A DNA stretch of 64,000 nt from Diadema setosum (taxonomy: Eukaryota; Echinodermata; Echinoidea; Diadematoida; Diadematidae). The notes below the pieces were generated by a model. That model did no database searches. It was not told the DNA's origin and saw only the letters and a list, made by a program, of their open reading frames with translations. Made by a program: the position numbers and the translations under genes. Position 1 is the first letter of the stretch, and each line of letters opens with the position of its first letter. The DNA lies in contig NC_092685.1 of assembly GCF_964275005.1 (NCBI RefSeq), positions 31,548,866-31,612,865 on the forward strand, given 5' to 3'. Shown one piece after another: positions 13,305 to 25,300 of this stretch.

Positions 13305-16300
13305 CTGCAAGGGAGGAGAATGGAAGAGAACGTGTGGCAGACAAGGACACAGTCAACCTTTGTTCATCACACATATACACTTTATTTGTCTAGTTATCTT
13401 TTTTTTTTTTTTCCTTAAAGTACAATTCAATGCAGGGTGCATGCAGGAATTTTGAAAAAGGGGGGGCGCAACTAATATTTCTGGTGCCACTTCCGGGTTT
13501 CATTTCATTTTTTTTTCTTTTTATTTCTTTTGTTTTTAACGAAAAATAAAGGGGGGGGGCGTGCGCTGCTTGCACCCCCCTCTGGATCCATCACTGCAAT
13601 TACTACATAAAACGATTACACAATCCTGCATTAATATACCATATGTCCCCCAAAAAATTACAACGGTACCCTCCGCAATGATAACTTTAAAAATAGTGAA
13701 TCAATCCAAATACAATTTCAGGGCATGAAACTATATAACTCATTGCCCACATCTTACAGAAAACCCCATTCGATTTGCTTCAGTGGTCAAAGGGGAAATG
13801 AGGAATTTTGTAGAGCATGTCAGGAATCTCTTTCCTCCCAAGTTCTGTCTATTATGTTCACACATTAATATGCAGTTCCAAGAGCATCCAAGTGCTAAAC
13901 TTGGAGGAATCAGACTCATGACATGCTTTACAAAAATCCACATTTCTCTGTGACCACTTAACCAAATTGAATTGAGTTTTCTGCAAAATAGAGCTAAAAT
14001 GCTGTATTTCAAGACCCTGAAGTAGCATTAAAGGTAGGGAATCCCATTTGCATGGCTTAAATGAAGAGTTGTATAAACACAGTGGTATGTTGAAGAGAGT
14101 ATCATTTTAGAAACTCCCATAAAGTATTGAAAGTGGAAGGTAACATTTAGTACATTTTTATTGACCGTTAGATTTTGAATTGAATTTTTTTCGGGGCTCA
14201 CCGTAAATTCCAGTACATTACTAGGCTACCTTTGCAGACCCGTGCACTGCATGTGTGTCCATCATGTATATTTTGTGAAGAAAGTTCATCAAAACTTACA
14301 AACATTTCTATACATTTTTGCCACACACTCTATATGTTATTACATCAGCTCTTATACTTTTAGATTTGTGTTTATAGATAAACTAGAAATGTCGCTTTGG
14401 CGACTGGTATGCCTCCGCCATAATGCATGATTTTCCCAATAGGTCTAGATAGTACATGTGGACACTGTGTGATTACATTTTCACAAAATTGGTAAAATAT
14501 TGGAATGACAAGTTTGTCACAAATGTGTTGAATGTTCACCTTCCTTGACGTAGGTTTAATTGGATGAATAGGAGAGCATGTATCTAGGGATTTAAGGACT
14601 TTAACTTGACTTTGACCCATTCATACATTTAGGCATTGAGTAATTTTCAAGGTACAGGTGTGGAGAAAAAGTGCAATTTCTGAATTGAATAGTAAATTGT
14701 TACCATTTTCATCTGGCCCTTGACCCTAAAATTCATAAGATAATTACTTTCAGGTAGAACATGCATAATATGTACTAAGTTTCAAGGTAACTTGAGCCAC
14801 TTCCGAGATATGGAGGAAAAAGTTAGTTCAGCACTTTCACTTGATCTTTGACCTTTTGACCTTTGAGGCAAAAAGAGAAAAAAAAAAAAACTTTCCAGAG
14901 AATTTCTATTAGGTTACACACGCATACACCAAGTGTAAAAAAATAACCCTGCTGGCATTGCATAAATATGAGGGTAATAGTAAAATTTTGAAGTCTTGCA
15001 CTTGACCTTTGACCCCTGACCTTTGACCCCATGAACCCTACATTCTCTAGATAATCACTTCCAGTCAGTACATGTATATACTATGTTCCATGAAGATACC
15101 TTGAACAATTTTCCAAGGTACGGAGAAAAAAAAAGAAGTTTTAATATTTTTACTTTACCTTTTGACCTTTGACCTTTGACCTCATGACTCAAACTTTCAC
15201 CAGAGAATCTTAATTGGGTAATACATGTATACACTAAGTTTCAAGAAAATCTCTTCAGGCATTCAATAGATATGGTGGAAACAGTGAAATTTTATGTATT
15301 TGACCCTGACCTTTTGACCTTTGACCTTTGACCTCATGACCCAAACTTTCACCAGAGAATCTTAATTGGGTAATACATGTATACACTAAGTTTCAAGAAA
15401 ATCTCTTCAGGCATTCACTAGATATGGTGGAAATAGTGAAATTTTATATATTTGACCTTGACCTTTTTGACCTTTGACCTTGAGCATGTGCACCCAAAAG
15501 TTGATAGGCACAACTTCACCCCCTAATACACATACATGCCAAGTTTCATTAGGATACCTCAACAGGTTTCGATAGTTACCTTGTCCACAAAATTCATTAC
15601 GGACGGACGGAAGGACGGACGGACGGACAACCCGAAAACATAATGCCTCCAGCACCACTTCGTGGCGGAGGCATAAAAAAAATACAGAAGACTGCAACAA
15701 AAAGGCTTAAGTGTGGCTGACACACAAAACTACTGGGTAGTTGAGTTTTGTGCATTATTCAAATTGTAGATAACTGTTGACTTCCAAATTTCTAAGCAGT
15801 GGCCTAAACAAGTCCCCTGAGGTTCATATTTAATGTTTTGCTGCATTTTGGGAGTTCTGTAAAAGGTATCCCCTACCTTTAAGACGGTTTGATAATATTG
15901 GGTGTTATCAATGCGAAAATCTGATTGTAATTTTTGGGGGGACATACTGTACATACGCATGGAGGTCATTCATGTCGGGATCAGGATCATCCAGAGTAAA
16001 TATTTTTCGCATATTGTACTGGACTCATAAAAAAAATTGTGAATTAGTAACACATACAGTTAATTAGTATATATGTGGTTGCAACCAATACCCCTTTACA
16101 GGTGAAAACATATGAAACTTGTACAAAAAAAAAAGAAAAGAAAAAAAAAATCCATTACTTTCTTATCTCGTGTGATGTCCTAGCTTGAGATATCTCAAAT
16201 TTTGGACACATTTAATTCTCAACTCGAATGGAGGGTGGAATTGCAAAGGAAAGGCAACAAGTATGGATGAACCATGGATATAAACAAATGCACACACCTT

Positions 16301-19300
16301 GAATGGCTTGTCTGGCCACCCGAGACGACTTTGGTCTGGCGGTGGTCTGGCGCTTCTCGAACTCGTCCAAGCTGTTCTCCCGGGCACTCTTCTTACTGGC
16401 AATCAGCATGTCGCGCTGCTGCTTCAGATACTGCGCCCGCTTCTCAAGGTCGCTGGGATCCGCATTTGACAGATTCTGGTTGGAGGATGGGGGGGGGGGG
16501 GAGGGAGAAGGGTGGATAATAGGTAATAAGATGGATGAGATAGGAAAGTTTTGTAGTTTTCTTCATTTGTTTAGGTGTTGTTGTTTTTTTCTTTTCAAAA
16601 TTTTAAACATATCAGGAATATGGTAAGCCATGTGTGCTGTGACTGAATTTATCATCTAATTAATAAAGTGTAACACACGTGTACATGTTGATATCTTCTC
16701 AGATATGAACCCGCAGACAGCAGCTTGGGTAAAGCATTACACAGTCAACAATAACAGAAAATATCCTTGTTTAAGTAAATGAGATTGTTTGAGTTTTTTT
16801 CTTCATTAACAAGAAGTTAGAAATACGAAGTGAGAAGCAGGACATGTCTGTAATATCCTGTATTCGGCATGCATGACTTACGCTAATGCGGGAATCCGAT
16901 CGCCCGCTGCTCTCCGCTGCCTCTGCCTTGGCGCTAAGCAACCAGTTGGCTGCGGCCTCCTGGCCAGTGAGAGGTCTGGCAGACGAGGCACTGCTGGCGG
17001 TGCTGGTTGACGACGGTGTGGGGGACTTGGGTAGGCTGGCTAAAGATGATGACTTGCTGGCGGAAGCCTTCTTAATGGATGACAAGCATTAGGGGGACAA
17101 AACGGCCATTCAATGCTAGGACTTGTTAGCAGTTTGTTGGGCATCAAATATATCATACATGCACGGCTGCACACTAACTGTCTTTTCTACTGGCCCATCC
17201 TGTCCCTGTCAGACCAGTAGATACCAAGTTTTCCATTTTTACTGGTCTGAACCTTAAATTTACTGGTCCTTCACTTTCTGAAATTCTTGCATCATGTTAA
17301 CTATCACTGATTAATCTGGTGCTTATTTATGTTGATGTTGGGCAATTTGACAATCAGTTGCAATAAAATATTTACTGTCTGGTCCTGATCTTTTTTTCAA
17401 CTGGCCTTGACAATGTTAAATTTTATTTGCTGGTGATGTCTGACCAGTAAATTTGGAAATTCCCCAAAAGTTACTAGCCCGATAGTGATTTTTAACAGTC
17501 TGGGACCGTCGGACCAGTGCCAGTGTTAAGCACTAATATATGCCATGTAGCTGCCATGGCTACACCTATGCCATGATCAATCACGTTGAAGCATTGCACA
17601 GATTCTGCTTTTCACAGTACACTGCAAGTACATTGAGTCTTGGTGTCATGAAACTGACATTAAGGCTTCTTGGTTGCCTGACCTACATGTCTACTAAACT
17701 GTGCTTCTCAACTCATGGGCTGCAAAGCTCTCATACAAGATGGGTCAGGATATTGGCCAAAAATTATATAAAAAAGATTCTCATTGGATTGAACTGGGCA
17801 TAAAAAAAAAACAAAAAAATATAGGAGCCCAAGCAGACCTCAGATTAAACAAGAGACCCGCGGGTCTAGCGCTCACCTGAGGATCGCAAGTTCACCTTTC
17901 ACGCAGTCACTAATCTAAATTATTCACAGCTCTACCAAAATTTGATCGGGCATTCTCAAGTAGAAGATGAAACTGTACAATAAGGGCCCAAATTTTTTAA
18001 GATTCCTTAATTTGGGGGAATTGGGGGCCCCCTGGGGCCCTCTGAGTGGGGCATGGTGCCCATTTTTATAAATTGAGATCCTGACCCCCTAGGGATGCTA
18101 CCTGCCAAGTTTGACGAAAATACATCATGAGGTTTTCAGGAAGAAGATGAAAATGTACATTTCAGGTCCCCATTTGGACCTTCCCAACCAACCCCCCCCC
18201 CCCCTGCCCCCAAGAGGGGCACCCCTTGATCTCCTATGAACAAACTTGAAAATACAGTCATTAATGTACTCACTCATAGTATTATCTTACCTCTATAACT
18301 TCTGATTCTAGAGAAGATTTTTAAGATTCCTTCATTTTGGGGGTTTGGGCCCCCCTGGGGGCCCCCTGGGTGGGGTATGGTACCCATTTTAAAAAATTGA
18401 GATCCTAACCCCCTAGGGATGCTACCTGCCAAGTTTGGTGAAAATGGGTCATGAGGTTCTCAAGAAGAAGATAAAAATGAACAATTTAGGCCCCATTAGG
18501 ACCCCTCCTCACCCCCCCCCCCCCCCCCTGGGTCCCAAGGGGGGCACCCCTGATTCTGCCATGAACAAACTTGAAACTACAGTCATCAATGTACAAACTC
18601 ATAGTATTAAATTAGCTCTATCACTTCTGGTTCTGGAGAAGAAGATTTTTACAGATTCCTTAATTTTGGGGCATTTGGGCCCCCTGGGGGCCCCCTGGGT
18701 GGGGCATGGTGCCCATTTTAACAAATTGAGTTCCTAACCCCCTAGGGATGCTACCTGCCAAGTTTGATGAAAATGGGTCATGGGGTTCTCAAGAAGAAGA
18801 TGAGAATGTACAATTTAGGCCCCATTAGAACCCCTCCCCACCCCCCTCCCCTGGGTCCCAAGGGGGGCACCCCTGATTTTGCCATGAACAAATTTGAAAC
18901 TACAGTCATCAATGTACTAACTCATAGAACTAACTTAGCTCTATCACTTCTGGTTCTAGAGAAGAAGATTTTTACAGATTCCTTAATTTTGGGGCATTTG
19001 GGCCCCCTGGGGGCCCCCTGGGTGGGGCATGGTACCCATTTTAACAAATTGAGTTCCTAACCCCCTAGGGATGCTACCTGCCAAGTTTGATGAAAATCGG
19101 TCTTGGGGTTTTCAAGAAGAAGATGAAAATGTAAAAAGTTTACGCACGACGCACGCCGGACGAAGGGCGATCGCAATAGCTCACTTGAGCCTTTGGCTCA
19201 GGTGAGCTAAAAAGGTTGAGAAGCGCAGTACTAAAACATCCCTAGCATCATATTCATGCTTACTACTCACACAGACTGTAATTGAAGTATTAGAGCATTT

Positions 19301-22300
19301 GTTAGAATATGGATGACAAGAACGTCTGAGAAAATTACGCTCATAGTTGGTCTTATACTCAATTGGATTTTCAGTTCAAACCATTTATATCAACCCATCT
19401 TCTTTCAAAGATGGAATGGCTGTAAACAACTGTTTACATTGATTTATACAGATTTATCGAAATGCAAGACTATCTTACCTCAGGTTTTGAAGACTTTGAC
19501 TTTCCTGATGAACTGTCAGAAATGGCTAATTTCAGAGTCTGTGGATGAATAAAATTCAGCTACAACTAAACAAATTGTTGAGTATAATTCAGGCTACATT
19601 TTGCTTCCTTGATGAAGGCAGACTTCTCTTCTTTGAATTGTAGTATCTTTTATATATTCTTGTTTACATCATGAGCAGTTTGGAATGTGGCAAAAATGCA
19701 GACATACCCAAACTGATATCAGGATATGGTATCTGTGCCATTCAATATGCGGTGATTTTAGCAAATGTAAACTGCACATAATTCACAAATCTTGCAAAGA
19801 GTTAACACAATCATATCCCAACTTTACTTCGCTTTAATGACAGCTGTAAATAACCATAACAAAATTTGTAAATGTAAATGATTGAATCTCTTTCCATAGT
19901 GAGAATAGATAGAAGGTGTTCTTTTAAATGAATTGATGGTGCATGACTTTACTTCAAGACAGCAGGCTAACATGTGTTGCAAATTGGATCACTTTTACAA
20001 CTCCTTTAAGTTGTATAAGGTCCTTGCATCACTTTGAAAAGTGACTACATGGAGGGCTGCTAACATTCCCCAATCAAAATCAGGACGATCCCAAAATCAG
20101 GACAATTCCAGAAAGAGCAATCAAGAAGATATTGTGCATTACATGCAAATCAATAGACGGCCAAAATAATGTCTGGTAGCTAAGACACAGAGGCTTTTGT
20201 ATTTCATTGTCAGGACATGTTTTTGTTTTTAGATTCATAATTGGTTTGGATTAATATAAGCCAAGGAGAAATTAAGTAGATATGAGTTTTTTGTTTTTTC
20301 TATTGCAGTGCAATGAAGTATATGTATACAGCAGCTGCTATGATGTTATGTAAAGTGCTGTGAAACAACTTCTAGTTTGAAAGAGCACAATACAAACGAC
20401 ATTATTGTTTTGTACTGTATCCATTTCAGACTTGATAATAATGAAAACACAACAGGACTAGTATGTTTTAAAGTGAAAACATAGTTCTTGTATGGCTGCA
20501 GAACTGTTGATTCTGCATACCCTCTACTGAGCGGGGAGGGCACTTTCTGAATAAAAATGGGTAACCTGACTTTTATTATGTCACACATATGCGATGTCAA
20601 AATACTACAAGAAATATCTCAATATCTTGGCAAATTGTGTCTGCCAGACAAGTTTTTTGGTAGAGCTCTTTGATATATTGCTGGCAAATTTAAACTGGGG
20701 AAAGGTAAATTTATAGCCCGTAAGAGTACTATGTTTTACCATTAAAATGAATGTAAGTTAAACAACAGAAAACACACAAACACACACACACTTAGGTCCG
20801 AATTCACAAAGGTGGTACAAATTTAAACCATGGCTCATGCAAATTTCTTCCACTTAAATACGACTGACAGATTGCATACACCAACAGACGTCTAGTAACA
20901 AACGCACATCAATACGTACATGTCAAAGGTACGCCTATTTCACACCTATTTTGGACCATTGTCTAAATTTGTACCATGGTCTAAGTTAAAATCAGGTTTA
21001 AATAACCTTAGTGAATTTGGGCCTAGAGTGGAACTGATCCCTTGCCTTTTGTAAGACCTCTTCTTCCTTCTCTTTCTGCTTCTGAAGCTGCTGCACCTCC
21101 TTGCCCGTGGCCAGTGACTTGTCCATGGCAGGGTTCACATGACTGGTCTTCTTTTTGCTCTTTACCATCTGATCGTATTCTTCTTTGGATTTCCTTGAAA
21201 GGCGAGGGGGCAGGAGTGGAGCAATACCACAATAAAATCACAGAGAGATGAAGTCTTATGTGCATCGCTTGTCCACACCTGATTGCTTCGCTAGAACTTT
21301 TTTAGAGAGCAGTTGTTGCCCCATTTCACATTTTAAAATACACTTTTTGCATCACTGTACAAGATGCCATCACCACACTTAAAGGATAAGAAAACCTGGT
21401 ATTAAATACTTTCATTTCACCAAGAGTTGGCATTTTGATATAAATATACAGCCATATCTATCCATCTTTGGATCCATCTATCTTTAGGATTAACACTGTA
21501 CTGTTTTCCCCACCATGAGTATCCTACCACTATCATCACCCAAGTAGTTCCAGGCACCCATTTTTTTATAGTTCAGTCAAGAGACATAGCGGATAAAACT
21601 AGAAATATCACTTAAGGTGATTAATACCCCCGCCACGACAGTCTTACCCAAGGAATGATCTTTCCTTGATCTTCTGCCATTTAAATGCCGTTACCATGGC
21701 AACGCAGCTTCTGACACGTCTGAAAAATGTCTTGCACATCTTCCCACCAAGACTGTTGTGTGTGCCACATTTCATAAGCTTTTGTCAAAAACTGAGGAAG
21801 TAGTTCAATCCACAAGATCTTTCCTTGATCTTCCACCATTAATATGCCATTACCATGGCAACGCAGCTTCCGACATGTCCAAAAAATATGTCTTGCACAT
21901 CTTCCCACCAAGACCAATGTGTGTGCCACATTTCATGAGCTTCAGTCGAATACAGAGGAAGTAGTTCAATCCACAAGATCTTTCCTTGATCTTCTGCCAT
22001 TTATATGCCGTTACCATGGCAACGCAGCTTCCGACACGTCCGAAAAATATGTCTTCCACATCTTCCCACCAAGATCAACGTGTGTGCCACATTTCATAAG
22101 CTTTGGTCAAAAAACTGAGGAAGTAGTTAAATCCGCAAGATCTTTCCTTGATCTTCTGCCATTAATATGCCGTTACCATGGCAACGTACTTTCGGGTACT
22201 GTCAAAAAATGCGTCTTGCACATCTACAACCAAAGGCACACATCTGTACCAAGTTTCATGGAAATTGGGCAAAAACTGAGGAAGTAGTTTGCAACACAAA

Positions 22301-25300
22301 ATTTTCCATCATTTTGGCTCATAATATGTGAGCTGTTACCATGGCAACATACTTTTTGTCACTGTCAAGAAATGTGTCATGCTGACCTATATACTAACAC
22401 AAACATTCAATATGAATTCCATGAGAATTGGAAGAACACTGATGAAGCAGTTTTGCCATGAAGCATTTTGCCCTATATTTTACCAATAACATGCCGTTAC
22501 CATGGCAACGCACTTTTTGCCACTGCGGAAATATGTGTCTTGCACATTAACATATTCAGATGAACATCTGTACCTAATTTCATAAAAATTGATCAAAAAC
22601 TGTGGGAGGAATTCGCAACGCAAGATTTGTACCCATTTTTGCCCATAATATGCCGTTACCATGGCAACGTACTTTTGGGTACTGTCAAAAAATACGTCTT
22701 GCACATCTACAACCCAAGGCACACATCTGTGCCAAGTTTTATGGGAATCGGTTGAAAACTGAGGAAGTAGTTCGTGACGCAAGATTTGCAACGGACCGAC
22801 CGCCCGACCGCCCGACCGTCCACTGATTCCTATATACTGTAAAAGTGGAAATTTTCGCGGTGTTGAAATTTTCGCGCATTTCGCGCAACCAGAAACTAGC
22901 GCGAAAATAAAAACACGCGAATATTTTTGCTTGCCATACGTTCCTGTGCGTGATGTCTTGATTCCGCGGAATTAAAAACATGCGAAACTCTTCTGACCCG
23001 GCCTAGCGCGAAAAATTAGTCGCGCGAAAATATTCACTTTTACAGTACCCCCTTCAAACTTCGTTTTGCGGGGGTATAACAACTCTTTCAAAATGTAGAA
23101 TTCCCATCCAAGATATCATGCTGAAGGGTTCTGAGCTTTATCCCATAACCACAGGCTTTCACATGCATGTGAAAACAAAACAATTTAAAACTAGAAAAGC
23201 ACTTGTAGAGTGCAGACCTCTGCCAAGCAGCTCATTACCACCCATCCATACATGCGTGTTGAAAATCGCCCAATTTCAGAATATAGAAGCCTTTTGTTTA
23301 TGTCATCAGCTACCAGCTACGTGGCGCATCTCCCGAGCAGAGCACATGCTTTAGAGTGCGTGTGAAACCTCAAATACGTGCAGCTTCTACTCCCAAGTTC
23401 ATTGACCCTATTTGCAAAATGATCAAAAATCCTTCAAAAATTCATAAAAATTCTCGCATCACTACTAATATTGAATCATTTGTTCCTTGTGTCATTATCA
23501 ATTTTTCCTGCAAGTTTCTTTCAAAGCCATTTACATTTTTTTGAGTCATTTTGCAAACAGACAAACCAACACCAACGATCACTTAATCTCCTCCTTCCTC
23601 GGCAGAGGTAAAAAACAAAACAAAACAAAACAAAAATGAGAAGAAAAACCCACTGCATAACTTCCTGAAAGATGCGCTCCTCCTCATTGTCCACCATTGC
23701 CTTGGAGTGCTCTACCGGTGTCTCCTCCCCGGGCTTCAGGATGCTGGGGATCTGGCCACTCCTCTGCTGCAGCAGGGTCAGGGCCTGTAGCTCCAGCTCC
23801 ACATTCTTCTGGGTCATCATGACCTTGAAGGTCTCAAAGTCCTGGGCCGCATACACCTGCTCCAGCACAGTCTGTTAGGGGGAGGGAGGGGGAGTGGGGG
23901 TTGGGTAGGAAGGGGAGTGGGAAGGGATTGGGAGGGGAGCGGGTGGGGAGTGGAAGGGGAGTGGGAGGAGAGTTGGAGGTGAGGGGAGTGGGAGGGGAGG
24001 GGAGGGGAAGGGAGGGGAAGGGAGGGGAGTGGGAGGGGAGGGGGAGTGGGAGAGGAGTTGAGGGGAGTTGGAGGTGAGGGGAGTGAGAGGGGAGTGGGAG
24101 GGGAGGAGGAATTGGGAGGGGAGTGGGAGGGGAGTGGGAGAGGAGGAGGAGTTGGGAGGGGAGTGGGAAAGGAGTGGGAAAGGAGGGGAGGGGAGGGGAG
24201 GAGGGGAGGGGAGGGGGAATGTACACATTATGGCTTACCACATTGAAAAGCACTAACAGCTTTCAAACAGAAGAAGCAAATATTGGTAGCCTTGATAGTA
24301 TGCCACAAATTTGCAACCATTATACAAAAGCATAGTCATCGTCCTATCAAATGTAGTTCCTAAAAATTCTCTTCACACAGTGAGTCAGATATTTGCAAAT
24401 TTTATTACAAATGTCTAAATGACATTTCACAAATACTAGTACACACAGTTTGAAAAAAGACAAATTGTCTCAATTATACATGTGCACATTTTGTACACTT
24501 GATGATTGGAATATCTAAATCTTGAAAAGAGTGTAATTTACGTTGAAATTTTACAGAAGCAAATTTCATTCACATACCTTCACAGACACAAATGGTACTC
24601 ACATTTGAACCTAGAACTCATGTATCCCCAAATGTATGCTTCACCTCTTAGATCCTGTGAAGTCATGTTTATTATACATGAGAATTTCAGGCATATTGCA
24701 CTGTAAGTGTTCAAAAAATCTTGGGTAATCCTATCAATGGCTTGAAAGGCTTCAATACTGTAAAATCAGAAGCATTCACAGCATGAAACTTTTGTGAATT
24801 GGAGCTGGTGGACTTTGTCGCAGCATGAAATATTCACAAACTGGCACTGGCCTTCAATGCTTTGCGTAGAAAAGAGCTTTCATGTGCATTTTACTTTCGC
24901 GAATCTTATCTCTTCGTAGAATTTGGGAAAGTGTCCAACATGTAAAAATTTCTGTTTTTACAGTAAAATGACACTTACAATTGTCGCTTGAGAATTTTTA
25001 CTCTTGAATGCTTGGCAGACATCAAGGAATGCACGTTCGTTGATGCCAAGGTCCTCCAGAAAGCTCTCCAGTAGACTGTCCACCTGGTCCAAATTTAGTG
25101 GGGGAGGAAGAGCATGTTTAGTACCACGTACTTGCAGTTAGGGTTGCAAACAATCCTCAAAACAACATGGCAAAATTTCATCCAAATCAGATATGCAATA
25201 AGAAAATTATCATGACATTTGAAAGTTTCACATATCGTCATTAAATGGTGGTTGCAACGAATAAGGCATACCATTTGAGGTGATGATGTCATCAACTTGC

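Larger units (their letters stand above)
21597..23077 (+). mobile_element. HINE/pearl-like element C in CFAP36 intron 4
   Basis: Starts AACTAGAAA, then the hairpin ATCAC-ttaag-GTGAT, then taatacccccgcca. It ends with a hairpin acccccttcaaac...gttttgcgggggt whose tail (ttgcgggggtat) is the inverted copy of the 5' motif. The core is seven units of 159-163 bases. Each carries a ttaccatggcaac block, and several carry a ccaagtttcatg-like block. A gaccgaccgcccgaccg run precedes the 3' hairpin, as in elements A and B. A separate MITE (22835-23047) is inserted between that run and the hairpin. Confidence 0.65.

Noticed and set aside
18435-19060. Two nearly identical open frames of about 100 codons in tandem, looking like paralogous small genes
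   Set aside because: They are the 328-base repeat unit of element B read in one frame. They lack splice or start context and differ like repeats, not like selected genes.
21687-22668. A CRISPR-like array (regularly spaced repeats)
   Set aside because: The whole 160-base unit is repeated, not short repeats with unique spacers, and the genome is eukaryotic.
23834-24253. Long Pro/Ser/Leu-rich or Gly/Glu-rich open frames
   Set aside because: They are translations of the GGGGAG minisatellite on either strand.
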